Assembly (NCBI GenBank): GCA_025618425.1
Contig: CM046850.1
Span: 11,940,971 to 12,004,970 of the forward strand
Origin: Heliocidaris tuberculata
Lineage: Eukaryota; Echinodermata; Echinoidea; Camarodonta; Echinometridae
Reading direction: 5' to 3'
Length of the DNA stretch: 64,000 bases
Translations under genes and position numbers: made by a program
The notes under the pieces: generated by a model
Seen by the model: the letters and a program-made list of their open reading frames with translations, nothing else
Databases searched by the model: none
What the model was told of the DNA's origin: nothing
Part shown: positions 1 through 11,304 of the stretch, in pieces
How the letters are laid out: each line of letters opens with the position of its first letter
How positions within the stretch are numbered: position 1 is the stretch's first letter

Positions 1-1688
1 AATGTCTTTGAAAACAATATACATCATTAGAAACTTAGTCGAAAAGTTGAAAAAATTGCATATTTTGATAAAAAATAGTGATTTTGAACCTCTCAATGTG
101 TTGCCAATTTAAGGATTATGAAGCTTATTCTCCTTTTTGAAATTCCTGGCATCAAACGCAATATGGTCATGCAACGAAAATGGACACAATGTGTGTAGAA
201 ATTTTTGCTTTTTCTACTCCTGCATCTGGTTATATTTTAGAGCTCTGAATCATAAGTTATTGAGCCAAACCACAAAATGTGGTCAATTGTCTTGAAAGGC
301 TTAAGAACAATGTTGGCTTTCTGGACAAAGGCCCTAATGGCAACAGTTGAGTGTATAAAGCCCATATAGAGCCTAATTATGTTCTGTTAGTTGAGGGATT
401 GCCCAACACGACTAGTGTAAGTCATATATTATAATTTTCTGACCCCCTTCCCCCTAAAACAACTGTTTCAGGGTTGATGCAACCAATTCAATTATGAGCA
501 TTTAAAATTATATAGTGTCTAAAAAGGTTTCTTCTTATGTTATGTGATTACATAATTTCTAAAAAATTGTTGGCTGTGTATGATCCTGAACTACAAAGAA
601 TCTCTATTTGTCTCAAATGTTACAACTAATTCAAAGCATTCTTACAAAATAGGTTGTAGTAATTTCATCTATGAATTTTCAATTTCACAGTGTTCTTGTT
701 GAACTAATCTAGAGTATAATTAGTAACCTAGGAATTTCAATCTCCTGTTCAACTACCATATTATATGCGCTATTTTTAAATGAATATGACACGGTCTTTT
801 CCTTCTTGTCGTTTCATCATGGTTTTCTTGTTCAAAATCAGTTGTGATATCAGTTTCCTCCTTTTTCATAAAACTATTGATAATAAATGCTCTTTAATAC
901 TTGTATATATTTGGCACAATTCCATGAAAATATAGGAACTTGGTAATTATATGTGTACCAGTAAAGCTTTTAGCAAAATTTCTGCTATAGTCCACACCCA
1001 CCATGCTTTCAATAATTAATTTTCATGCTTAATTCAAGCAATTACAGTAATGACAGTAGTTTCTATGCTTTCGTGGGCTTCATGCGACAGTGACAATTTT
1101 CCATTATACTTTTTAATGAAAACCAATCACTTTCAGAATATTATGCATGAGTGTCAGAAAAAACAACCAATCAGTCAAAAAAATGAAAAAAAGAAACCCA
1201 TGTTTGCAATTTTTTCTACCTCTTTTGATAGGGAGAAAGCAACTTGAATGTGACACCAATATTTCATGAAGTAGAATTCGAATGTCAGTGAAATATTTTC
1301 TGGTTTTTCAGAAGGTCTAAACGTGCAACCAGTGATGTTATCAGTGGTAAAAGAGAAAGGAATAAACTTGCTTCCTTTTTAGCGATAATATCTTATGAAG
1401 ATATGACATTCAACTGAATTTTGAAAGGAACTTCATGTCATCTTTGTGCTATGCGTTGGACTTCTCATTTCTCAAAGGAAAAAAAAATCAGTGCCATAAA
1501 GCAAAGGAAATGTATAACAGCGTGACATTCCTTATTTAAGTTTGCGTTTTCACTGGCTTATACAATGCTTTAATTTGCACAGAAAAAAAAAACAACAATT
1601 ATAGTAAATTATCTTTGCATAGGATTTTGAATAAATAAAATTAGAATAGTAGAGCATCTGCCGATATTTATCTAGATTTTGGAATAAA
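1..1688. other. AT-rich non-coding stretch upstream of the GPCR
   Basis: I see no gene, RNA or clear repeat here. Only short spurious frames occur, such as 65 codons at 1050-1247. The last 100 bases hold AT-rich TATA-like stretches (around 1630) that could belong to the promoter of the receptor at 1701. Confidence 0.6.
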
Positions 1689-1700
1689 TAACATTACGTC

Positions 1701-2690
1701 ATGGCTATCCTCAATGGGACCGCTATCCCTGTAGCACTTCGTTCTAATTCTCTAGCTTACAACGCAGTACTTCTAACATTCAGCATTCTCCTCATCTTCA
1801 CTGTTGTTGTTGGAAATTTTCTGGTACTTGCAACTTTCCTGAAAACAGATCGTCTCCGAAAGCCTATGTACTATCTCCTGTCCAGTTTAGCTTTTGTAGA
1901 TTTCCTAACTGGTTTGATTGACATCCCTGTGGAAACTTACAGGAGAGTTGTCCTGACAGAAGTAACATGCGTTAACCATATATACTTGCATGGAGTAACG
2001 GGTATTTTAGGCGTGGGCTCTTTGTGCCATTTATTCTTTGTTACAGTTGATCGTTACACAGCAATTAACAAACCTCTTCGCTATGAAACTATTGTCACCT
2101 CAAAGAGAATTGCCATTGTAATTGCTGTTATCTGGGGCCTTGGCGCGGGGTTACTTGTGATGTGGGTATTACTTGTCCAGAAAATCCCAACTCTGGTATC
2201 GCCCTACTGTGCTGAAACCAACACTCACACCTATTTTCTTACTAGAGTAATGAACTTGTTAGGGATAATGGTGTTTGTGTTACTGCAAATCACCTTGATC
2301 ACTTTGAATGCGATTATTCTCCGGACAGCTTTGCGACATGCACGTAGAATCGCCCAGATGGAACAAGCGTTAGGAGGTCAAAATGGTACTGGTTCTCGTG
2401 TGAAGGCAGCAAAGACCATGATGCTCATTACCGCAGGGTTTTTTATCTGTAATATGCCTGCAAATGCTTTTGTCTTCATTCTCGGGATCGACATCGAGGG
2501 TTCTCTCTACAGTCGGCCACTTGAAGACTTTGCATACTACCTATATTTATGCAACTCTGCCATGAATCCAATCATATACTCCTATCGTGATCGTACATTC
2601 CGTGAGAACGCCCTCAAATATTTTAAGGACAAAGCTGCCTGGAAAAATCTTTGTTCTGCTAAATCCACTTTTTTTGACATGGAGGCCTGA
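1701..2690 (+). CDS. Rhodopsin-family (class A) G-protein-coupled receptor, single exon
   Basis: A 329-residue seven-helix receptor for the plasma membrane; the ligand is unknown. The start is the first Met after an in-frame TAA at 1689, in the context gtcATGG. An N-glycosylation site (NGT) is at residue 5. Class A landmarks are visible: GN at 38-39 (helix 1), D67 (helix 2), DRY at 117-119 (helix 3), W145 (helix 4), a CNMP motif at 250-253 in place of CWxP (helix 6) and NPIIY at 289-293 (helix 7). The length is normal for a small-molecule or lipid receptor of this class. The Cys before helix 3 (residue 90) sits three residues earlier than usual, while Cys170 in loop 2 is present, so the usual disulphide may be shifted. 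It is intact and intronless, like the large lineage-specific rhodopsin-type expansions reported in sea urchins. Adenosine, melanocortin or lipid receptor affinity is possible, but I cannot decide. Confidence 0.9.
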   Translation: MAILNGTAIPVALRSNSLAYNAVLLTFSILLIFTVVVGNFLVLATFLKTDRLRKPMYYLLSSLAFVDFLTGLIDIPVETYRRVVLTEVTCVNHIYLHGVTGILGVGSLCHLFFVTVDRYTAINKPLRYETIVTSKRIAIVIAVIWGLGAGLLVMWVLLVQKIPTLVSPYCAETNTHTYFLTRVMNLLGIMVFVLLQITLITLNAIILRTALRHARRIAQMEQALGGQNGTGSRVKAAKTMMLITAGFFICNMPANAFVFILGIDIEGSLYSRPLEDFAYYLYLCNSAMNPIIYSYRDRTFRENALKYFKDKAAWKNLCSAKSTFFDMEA

Positions 2691-2876
2691 TATTGGAAGA
2701 AAGTATAGGAATAAGATTTGAAGACACTACTTGATTTATACACTTTATGCCTGCGTCACAACGCAAAACCAACTCCACACCGACTCCAAACTGACCGGAG
2801 CTTGGCCATTAGGGGTAATGTGATTAATTGTTCGGTCCGTTGTTGGTATGGTGGTGGTCTCATTGGTGACTGGAGT

Positions 2877-3410
2877 CTTAAAGAGCAATCCAACCTTTGT
2901 AAAGAGCTGATTTGTGTGAAAGGAGAAAAATAAGAGAAACAGGATGGTGAAAGTTTGAAAGAAATTGGACAAAGAATAAGTAAGTCATGAATGCTTGAAA
3001 AATGAGGTCACTGCATCTACAATGTATGCGAATCGCAAATTGGTAATTTGACAAATCGATTGTGACGTAATTCACGGTCAACTCTCCCATTTTCTCCTGA
3101 GCACCTTTTCCCTCGGGGCAGTACTAAAAATATATTGTAGATAGCATATTGTTATAAGTCCTCCAAAATGAAAAAAAGATCCTGCATTTTGTATTTTAGT
3201 CATTTTGTGTGTTGGGGCGAATGGGAAAGTTGACCGCCGCTACATCACAGTGACCTTACAGATTCGGTCAATTTGACATTCCCATGTTTGTAGTGATTAC
3301 AACTTTCTTATTGCTTGTCCGATTTTGTTCAAACTTTCACCAGTCTGCTTCTCTGATTTTTCTGCTTTCATACAAATCGAATTATTACAAAGGTTGGATC
3401 GCCCTTTAAG
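2877..3410. mobile_element. Imperfect foldback element (TTAAAG type)
   Basis: The left arm (about 2877-2985) is the approximate reverse complement of the right arm (about 3300-3410). Both carry the same 'caatccaacctttgta' type text with scattered differences. The ends read TTAAAG.../...CTTTAA, as in the foldbacks at 22656-23269 and 39875-40379. No coding capacity was seen, so it is a non-autonomous element. Confidence 0.7.
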
Positions 3411-5430
3411 GGCTGATCACATTTGACCCATATTGTGGATACATCACTTTATTGATACTTGAACAGTAAAGGAACAGAGGGAAAACAAATCACACTTTGA
3501 AATTCAAAGAAGGAAATACACAGCACAAGAACAATAGGTGATAAATAAAACCCCAGGACTTGACTAGATTAATGGTCCATGCAGGGCAGTTAACATTTGA
3601 AAAAAAACTATTCATTAAAAAAATTATTATTCATCAATTATTATCAATCATAGAAGTAAATGCTACACTTCGGTTTCTACAAATTCTAACCAGTAATATT
3701 AAATACTGAAAAACGTCAAATTGTTTAGATAAGTTTACCTATAAGTCATTGCCAGAAATCGCTCAAGCGTTGTTTATAATGTGGAAAATGAATAGGAAAT
3801 TGTAATGGTAGGTCCATCCTCACAGATGTGTGCTAATGAGCCAATCGTTTTTTGAAACTTCGAGGTGACGTTAGTTCAGAAGAATCATGTGGGCAATGTC
3901 CGTCATGCTTGATTGACAGAAGCCCACCGATTCTATCAGTCAGGTGTGACCACTTTTATCGTTATCGTTATAGGTAGATTTAATATATGCGCATACATTA
4001 TTGTCATCGCTATGAGACGAGTCTGACCAGCCCTTTAGGAAGAAATCTTCTGTTGAGAGCCAGAAGGGCGTTAACTCCGTGTTAAAGTATATGCGTTAAT
4101 GCCCTTCTGGCTCCAAACAGACAAAATACATTGTGTAGATGCAAACATTGTCAACAGCCTTCGTGCCAAGAAAGCAGTTCAGCAAAATGAATATTTTGTA
4201 AACTGATCTTTATTTGATTTCATGTCTGAAATGAGTTGCTTGAAAGGTTTTTGGTAGTTTACCTGAAATGTTAGGATAGGGAGTATTATGCAACAGGTGT
4301 CCTGTTATATTGTTTTTGATTTTCAATGTTTTATAAATTAATGATGCTGTGTTTATCTATATGTTTGTGAATTCACTGTTCAGTCATGAAACGTAAGTGG
4401 CTTGTAGTAATTTTTAGTTAATCAGTGTATATTGTTATTTTGGTAAAAATCTAGAATACAATTACAAAACTCCAAAAGAACTTTTATTATTTCAAAAAGA
4501 TGCATAGTGTAGAACTTTCAGATATGACATGAGACAGGTGATGAATACACTATTCCACCTTCCATAGCCAGAGTGAGAGAGTCAGATACCTCTTTTACAC
4601 TTGGAGTTGAGGCGTTTCAGAGGCGCCCTAACTCCCAGTATAAAGGGGTTGAATAAATTTTTGGACACCTCAAAATTAAGGCACTCTCGGAGGTGTTTTC
4701 TGGTCTGGACCAGAGGTGCCCAAATGACAGTATAAAACACTGTTGAGGGTTTAGCCAGTTTTGTGAACCGTAATGTGAAACCGTATACTGTTTCTGAGTT
4801 ATCCATGTGTGTAGCGATACTTTAGTGATGCTTTCATGCTTGATCACATTTTTAAGCAACTGAACTGCATCTGTGTGGAACGCCCCTAAGGTGGTCGAAA
4901 GAGCAGTAGATTGTAAAACCAGAAATGTTTGCAACATGAAAATTTTGTGATTTGTAAATGTCAGCCATTTTCATAGCAAAAAACTTAAATTTAGTGTTAG
5001 TCTAGATCTATGTCAATTATGATTCAATGATTTCACGGCATGAAACTTTCACTATTCTGAAATTCGCAAACATCAAATGCGCGTGAAAGTTTCTTGGTTT
5101 TAAAAATGATTTAGGCTGGTCTAAGGAAGCATTTTAGAATCGCCCTAAAATTTGGGTGCAGTTATAAAAGGGTATCAGAGATTTCAAAAGCATGTCTTTA
5201 TTTCATCTCCTTTTTTTATGTTGCCTAATTGCTAATTGTGTTATCTAATTGCTTGTGTTACCTAAATGCTTGAGAGAATTAAAAATGATAAAATTAAGTA
5301 AAATTGTGAAAATTAAAATGTATATTCCCATGTAAATGTCAGCCATCATTTTGTATTTTCATACAGTCCTGATGAAGATCACAGATCAAAAGCTTGACAA
5401 ATAAAGGATAAAAAAAGCTATGACCATCTC
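3411..5430. other. Non-coding stretch with a strong hairpin and a possible small element
   Basis: No gene was recognised. At 4057-4075 and 4095-4113 there is a 19-bp inverted repeat with one mismatch (gagccagaagggcgttaac) around a 19-nt loop. Positions 4583-5178 may be a small decayed element with inverted ends of the form GATACC(T)CTTTTA. The rest is AT-rich and unremarkable, apart from the hammerhead-like relic listed at 5369-5392. Confidence 0.5.
5369..5392 (+). ncRNA. Degenerate hammerhead-ribozyme-like core (relic)
   Basis: The sequence CTGATGA is followed by a short GATC/GATC stem with an ACA loop and then AAAAGC, where an active core would have GAAAC. The downstream 'ttgacaaataaagga' is a text I associate with the ends of Penelope-like retroelements. 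The G of GAAA is missing, so self-cleavage is unlikely. Confidence 0.25.
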
Positions 5431-5517
5431 ATGGTGATCATTTCTTTCACTATACTTTCCACTGACACAACTATGAGTGACCAAGAGCGTTTTGTTCGAG
5501 GAACATTTCTCCCAATA

Positions 5518-5567
5518 TGTGTGTGTGTGCGTGTGTGTGTGTTTGTGTGTGCGTGTGTGTGTATTTA
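5518..5567 (+). repeat. (TG)n microsatellite
   Basis: An alternating TG tract interrupted by a few C and T bases. The open frames over it are artefacts. Confidence 0.9.
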
Positions 5568-5764
5568 TGTATTAAGTCCTGTGCAAAAAAAAATGATATA
5601 TATATTTACATATATATATTACATCTCTCTTTCCCTTTTACTTTTTTTTTTTCTCATTGGTTGGCCTGCTACTTTCCACTATGCATTGTTTGCATATGTA
5701 TATTCCTTGTATGATCATTTTATTTGTGATGAGGACGTCAACTCAAGCTCTGCTTATGACGACC

Positions 5765-6980
5765 CCTTTTTATGCCTCTGTACGCCAAAGGTGTTGCCGG
5801 AGGCATTATGTTTTCGGGTTGTCTGTCCGTCCGTCCGTCAGTGAGATATGAACTTCAAACTTGGTGCTAGTATGTATCACCATAGGAAGACGATCTCATT
5901 AGATTTGGGGGTACGTAGGTCAAAGGTCAAGGTCACAGGCCAATTTCTGAAATTTCAGGTGTTAGCCTCATTCTCGTGATAACTCAAGAACCATTTGAGG
6001 TATGATTTTCAAACTTGGTGCTGGTATGTATCACCATAGGAAGACAATCTGATTAGATTTGGGGGTACTTACGTCAAAGGTCAAAGGTGACAGGTAAATT
6101 CAGAAATTTCAGGTTTTAGCTTTGCTAACACGATATCTCAAGTACCAACTGAGGTATTAATTGCAAACTTGGTGCTAGTGTATATCACCATAGGAAAACA
6201 ATCAGATTAGATTTGGGGGTCCTTAGGTCAAAGGTCAAAGGTGACAGGTAAATTCAGAAATTACAGGTTTTAGCCTTGTTAACACGATATCTCAAGAACC
6301 AATTGAGGTATAAATTTCAAACTTGGTGCTAGTATGTATCACCATAGGACAACGATCTAATTAGATTTGGGGTTAGGTCAAAGGTCATAGAGGTCCATTC
6401 TGAAATTGCAGGTTTTAGCCTTATTAACACGGTATCTCGAGAACCAATTTGGGTATGCTTGATGCTAGTGTGTATCACCATATGAAGACGATCTGATTAG
6501 ATTTTAGGGTGTTTAGGCCAAAGGTCAAAGGTCACATAGGTAAATTCTGAAATTACAGGTTTTTAGCCTCGTTATTGCAATATCTCTTGAACAATTTGAG
6601 CCATGAATTTCAAACTTGGTACTAGTATGCATCACCATAGTGAGACAAACTGATTAGATTTTTGTTTACGTAGATCAAAGGTCACAGGTATAGAGGTTAA
6701 TATACAATGTAGTTGAAATTAATGGTTTTTTAGTTTTGTTATCACTATATAACTATTTTAGCTATGAACTTCAAACTTGGTACTAGTATGCATCACACTA
6801 GTGAGATAAGTGAATTTTAGGTTTAGTAGAACAAAGGTTTATAAAGAACAAAGGTCAATGTGCATGATATTTAGATATCTGAACTATTTTGTATGCATGA
6901 CTGGGAGGAGTTAAAGTGATCAGACTTTTGGGTTGTTAGGTCAAAGGTTAAAAGTCAAAGAGATCAATTAACATCTATTT
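5765..6980 (+). repeat. Interspersed repeat with about 150-bp internal periodicity, AGGTCA half-sites and a GACGGAC-type end
   Basis: It begins with a hairpin-like terminus (TATGCCTCTG...GGAGGCATTATG) and CTGTCCGTCCGTCC. Then come about seven degenerate units of roughly 150 bp, each with 'aacttggtgctagtatgtatcacc', a 'gattagatttgggg' block and AGGTCAAAGGTCA. The same family occurs in the opposite orientation at 26.5-27.1, 27.9-28.1, 28.3-29.9, 52.5-52.8, 53.2-53.4 and 56.5-58.5 kb. No protein is encoded. Confidence 0.85.
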
Positions 6981-7101
6981 CACAATTGAAGGCTTTTGGT
7001 AACACCATGTTGGAGCCTCTGAAAAGGCTGTTGATATATTCTTTCGTGAAAATAACCCACTTATGTGGCGTTTAGAAGAATTTTGGAAAAGTGACAGGAA
7101 A

Positions 7102-7395
7102 GCATAGGTAGGTTCGCTCCCCTGCTCCAGCCGCCCAGCGAGTTTGCACGTTCTGCTAAAATAAGGAAAAGTCTCTGCACATGGCTTTTGCATAAATTAA
7201 TTTGCATACTAGTTTAACCAATGCGCATTGGTTGAGCTACATGTAGTATGCAAATTAATTACTCAACCAATGCGCATTGGTTGAGCTGGTATGCAAATTG
7301 ATTTATGCAAAAGCCATGTGCAGAGACTTTTCCTTATTTTAGCAGAACGTGCAACTCGCTGGGCAGCTGGAGCAGGGGAGTGAACCTACCTATGC
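7102..7395. mobile_element. Foldback MITE, about 294 bp
   Basis: The left arm, from gcataggtaggttc at 7102, pairs with the right arm ending gaacctacctatgc at 7395. The arms are about 95 bp with few mismatches. The centre contains two copies of the self-complementary 18-mer AACCAATGCGCATTGGTT (7216-7233 and 7265-7282). No coding capacity. Confidence 0.85.
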
Positions 7396-8486
7396 ATGGG
7401 TATGAAATGGGGGAAACTTCAAACGTTTTGGGATGATTATTTTGTTGAAAAACTTTGTGCCATAGCTCTTTAAACATGGAACTTCTGTGATAGTTCTTGG
7501 ATTTATCTAGCAATATTTTCTCAAGCAAGGTATCACTTTGCCCTAATCTGTATCCTTACTGTGTGTTTTGTGATGTTTTCTTTCATTTTGATAGTGATTA
7601 AGATACGATCATGCATCTTTATTTTGACAAGCGTCACGTCTTTGCAAGCCTTGCTTGGTCAATGGACTTGTATTTGGGGAGCCCTCATTGAGAGTACGGC
7701 ATCCTGCCACCGTGGTTTGTGTCACAGCATGAACCTGCTAGTGGGTTGTATATGCAAGTTAGGCTGTTAATTTCAACATCAAAATTAATTTGTAAAAATA
7801 TTTCGTAGCATGTAGACTTCAAAACAGTAAATGCATTCCCTTTGAGCATATATAAACAGGACCTTAGACCCTTAGATTATTGTCAGTTTGGGCGATATAT
7901 GACTCTTCCTTTTTTTTTTTGCAGCCTAGCATCGTGTATTACCCGTACCCCCGACTTTTGACATTTTACGGTATTCAGCGTGCGCTGGCCCTCGTCGAGT
8001 CAGTATATTTTTGTTTCTTCTTCCTTCTCAATCTCTCGCTCACTGGCTGTATTTAGAGCCGTTTCTTCCCGTTTCTTTACGACCGCTTTCACAACACCGC
8101 TGTGCAGCTTATGAAAACTGAAATTTGAGATAGTGACTTGTTTACTCGAATCGAGACTGATTTTATATTTATTTATTTATATTTTTTAATTTTTTTTTTC
8201 TGAGGTCACAGCCGGTTACGATCGGCGTTACAGCCGGAAAAAATAACCGGTTACCGGCTATTAACAAGAACCCTGCTTGAGAGGCTCCCACTTGGTGTTA
8301 TCAAAAGCCTTCAATTGTGAATACTCACTCACCATGGAAACCTACAGAGAACATCTAACATGTAATTGTACACTTTTTATTCTGGTTATCCCAATATTTC
8401 AAGAACTGCTTGAGCCATCAACTGAATTTAGGCAGAGGCATATAGGAGACCCAGTCGCATTCATCTTGTTTTTAAACAGTTGACTA

Positions 8487-8517
<31 letters not shown>

Positions 8518-8578
8518 GTTTTTCTCAATTTCTACATTTATACAACTATTCAACATTTTTTTTCATCCATCCTTACAG
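7396..8578. other. Non-coding stretch before the three-exon gene
   Basis: I see no coding exon. There is a poly-T run near 7910, an AACCGG-rich patch at 8210-8265 and a (CT)n microsatellite at 8485-8518 directly before the splice acceptor at 8578. A promoter or 5' exon of the following gene could lie here, but nothing marks it. Confidence 0.4.
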
Positions 8579-8664
8579 AACCAGACTTCAGTTCATATCT
8601 TGAAAATGACAGACAGACACACAAAGGAAAAGAGAGTGGCTGTTCATAAAGCATTCAAGTACTG
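8579..8664 (+). CDS. Exon 1 (coding) of an acidic three-exon gene
   Basis: This exon follows a pyrimidine tract and acceptor (ccttacag, 8571-8578) and ends at a consensus donor, CTG|GTAAGT. The first Met is at 8606 and gives 19 codons plus two bases. The frame is also open from 8579 to 8606, so coding could begin in an exon further upstream. The text after Met is basic (MTDRHTKEKRVAVHKAFKYW). Confidence 0.55.
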
Positions 8665-11096
8665 GTAAGTTCAATGAGAGAGAGAGAGAGAGAGAGATGA
8701 TATGGAGGAAGAAGTGAAATAGGAATTACCATTTAAACTGAAATAATTGATTTATACATTGGAAACATTGTATAATGCCTCATTATACCTTTCTTCATTT
8801 GAAGTGGAGAGTCTCTAAAATGTGAATGTATAATGATATGTTTTTTCCCCTCTTGACTGTATATTTTATGTGGGATGCGGGCTAACTCGGCACTAGGGCG
8901 AACTCGGCCTTGGCGGAAAATCGCCGCGGAGTGAGCCCAGAGAGTTAAAGTGATCGCAAACACTTGTGTTGAATTTCGCATTTAATTACACATTTCAAAA
9001 CACTTAAATTCAAATTATTTGATATCAATGTCTAAAATGATTAGCAAAGAAGTAATGTTGAAAATTTCAAGAAGTAAAATTATGCATAACATGAAATTTA
9101 AGGTTAAAAAAGGGTACGGTGCGTAGCGTGGACTTCAACTCTCGATACATAGTCACCGCGCAGTGCCGAGTTCGCCCTAGTGCCGAGTTAGCCCGACCCC
9201 TTTATGTGATACATAGTTTCTAACAGAAGAGAAAAATTTTGTTTTTAACATAAAAATGATCATGTTGCTTAAAACTTCTGGGGAGCGTTTCATCAAGCGT
9301 TTTGTCAGTGATCTTTACTGACAAATTTGCTCTCAGCCAATCAGATGCAAGGATTTCAGTAGCTTATAACTGTTGTCAGTAAAAATCACTGACAAAACGT
9401 TTGATGAAACGTTCCCCTGAATTATATAAGGTAGAATTAAGCATAATTTAACAATCGTAATTCACACTCCTTAGATCTCAAGATTTCAAGATTTTTTTCA
9501 GGGAAATTGACTGTGCTATGTCATAAACCTATGTGCTTTTCTATTTAATTTGGTTTAGTAAAGTTTGTTTTATTCTCTCATCAAATCACGCATCATCGGG
9601 TATTCTCTCGTTCCTCTCCATGCAGGAACAGCACCAGTCCAAACCCTGGTCCAGGTCCTGCTGCCGAGCAGACCATCAGACGACAGGAATGGACCCTGAA
9701 GCAGGATCCCTCTGCTCACGTCGCCCTCCACATCCGACGTCTCATCCTGAGGCTGGTGGATGATGCTGTCCAGAAGGTAGATGGAGAGTTCTCTGAAGAA
9801 GACCGGAAGAAACATGCAGAGCAAGACCTGAGGCTAGCTCATGAGTATTTTGGGGCGAGATTAAAGGTGTGTAAATTTATCCAGATCTATCATCATCATC
9901 ACCATCATCATCATCGTACATTCATTCAGTTGCATGTAGATAGTTGCAGACCATGTACAGTTTTGGTACGCATCAAGTTGCAGGGTTTTATTTTGATGCT
10001 ACCCGAACTTGTGTTACCTTTAAGACCTACAAATCAAAGACCTACAAGTCAATGTAATCAATGTATTATCAAATAAGATTATTTAAAGTCAGTGAAATTA
10101 TTTGTCCCTTGTAAGATCAGGCAGTGCTTTCACCAACCAACCTTGGAAGATTCAAACGATGCTTCATATGCAAAGGGTTCTGACACAAAACAATAATGAT
10201 AATAATAATAATAATTATAATACCTGCATTTATATGGCGCCTTTCCAGTTAGTAACTGATCAAAGTGCTTTCAGTGTATTATTACTCCGGTCACTGGATC
10301 CAGTTACGATTCTGCACTTATAGTGCACATTCTCCACTCACTAGGGAGCATTCCAGTCTGGCTGCCATTTCACAGGTGCACATATACTATTCCAGTCACA
10401 ATGACATTTGCATCCCACCGGATACCCACTTAACACCTGGGTGGAGAGTGACAAATGTAGATTTAATGCCTTGCCAAAGGACATTAGTGCCGTGATGGGA
10501 CTCGAACCGCAAACCATGTGATCATGGTCTGGTGACATATCCACTAGACCATGACACCTCAGAAGCATTTTTATTACCCCTATCCAAGACCCTCCCTTCT
10601 TTATGTCCCCCTTTAATGATATTTGCAGCTCATGCAGACACTTCTGATGTGATCAAGCTGCCATAAGAAGAAAAAAATAGGATTTTAAATCAGTCACAAG
10701 TGTATTTAAACTCTTCTACCCTGAGGCCCTAGTAACAGACTACTTGTAGTATATTTACCAGTGATAGATTTGTATTTCAGTAGTCAGCGTGTAGGTTGCA
10801 TGCATACATTGTTACTATGTTGGGCAAGCCTCTGACATGCTTTAGGCTCTTCAGTAGGAACCATTGTTGTAGAGGCATGCATACATTTTTTTTATACATT
10901 TGGTCTGTTTCTAATGATGGGCCATAAACAAATCTCCATTGTCCTATTGCAGGGGGCTGGAGCTGCAGAAGAACAGCCTGTGGATGAGAGGGAAAGGGAG
11001 GAAGATGTTGAGCAGGAGAACGTCCATCGGGTACAGCCTCCGGTTCAAGGGGACGATCTCAGGGATGATGAGGCTGAGGAACACCCAACTGTCTAG
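8606..11096 (+). CDS. Small acidic protein of unknown function, spliced from 8606-8664, 9626-9866 and 10953-11096
   Basis: The three exons join in consistent phase (59, 241 and 144 nt) to give 147 residues and a TAG stop at 11094-11096. The donors are GTAAGT and GTGTGT; the acceptors are CCATGCAG and TATTGCAG. The product has a basic N-terminus (residues 1-20), a Pro/Gly linker (SPNPGPGPA) and a predicted helical segment with VALHIRRLILRLVDDAV and FSEEDRKKHAEQDL. The C-terminus is very acidic and rich in Glu, Asp and Gln. I recognise no family, signal peptide or membrane segment. An AATAAA at 11773-11778 could serve for polyadenylation. Fresh splice sites and an open spliced frame argue for a real gene; the start may lie further upstream. 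Confidence 0.6.
8678..8697 (+). repeat. (AG)n microsatellite
   Basis: Ten AG units in the first intron of the acidic gene, just after its donor. Confidence 0.9.
8878..9195. mobile_element. MITE with perfect 31-bp terminal inverted repeats
   Basis: Left arm 8878-8908 (starting cgggctaactcggc) is the exact reverse complement of right arm 9165-9195. The interior is AT-rich and non-coding. It lies in intron 1 of the acidic gene. Confidence 0.85.
9280..9417. mobile_element. Short hairpin MITE, 138 bp
   Basis: The ends ggggagcgtttcatcaagcg and its near-complement at 9390-9417 flank paired TTGTCAGT/ACTGACAA blocks. It is non-coding and lies in intron 1 of the acidic gene. Confidence 0.8.
9626..9866 (+). 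CDS. Exon 2 of the acidic three-exon gene
   Basis: Acceptor CTCCATGCAG, donor TTAAAG|GTGTGT. It encodes 80 codons after completing a split Trp codon: a Pro/Gly-rich linker, then an amphipathic helix with many charged residues. GC content is clearly higher than in the flanking introns, which fits a constrained coding exon. Confidence 0.65.
10190..10562 (-). mobile_element. tRNA-derived SINE
   Basis: Read on the minus strand it starts with a tRNA-like head (TGGTCTAGTGGATAT...GGTTCGAGTCCC, A and B box) at about 10562-10495. It ends in a TTATTATTATT tail at 10190-10220. It lies in intron 2 of the acidic gene. Confidence 0.75.
10953..11096 (+). CDS. Exon 3 (terminal) of the acidic three-exon gene
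   Basis: Acceptor CCTATTGCAG; phase 0. It encodes 47 residues dominated by Glu and Asp, ending EEHPTV, followed by TAG. The +1 frame is also open and gives a basic peptide, but the phase set by exons 1 and 2 selects the acidic one. Confidence 0.6.
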   Translation, partial: GAGAAEEQPVDEREREEDVEQENVHRVQPPVQGDDLRDDEAEEHPTV

Positions 11097-11273
11097 GCAT
11101 CACCTAGTAGTTAGCAACAACTGAGCAAGTCCACTTCGAAAATATTAGCACAATATTTTTACAAGTTGATTTGACCGGCATAAAGCTTTTATTTTTATGC
11201 AGCAAATGTCTTCTCACAAAAAATGGAACAGAATCTTTCTGTAGCATCATTAGCTGAATTGTTGGAATGTAGA

Positions 11274-11304
<31 letters not shown>

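Noticed and set aside
5431..5851. 137-codon frame and overlapping frames
   Set aside because: They run through the TG microsatellite and the start of a dispersed repeat; the Cys/Val-rich peptide is a repeat artefact.
8277..8483. 68-codon frame as an upstream exon of the acidic gene
   Set aside because: It has no donor in a usable phase before 8578 and ends in a stop just before the CT microsatellite.
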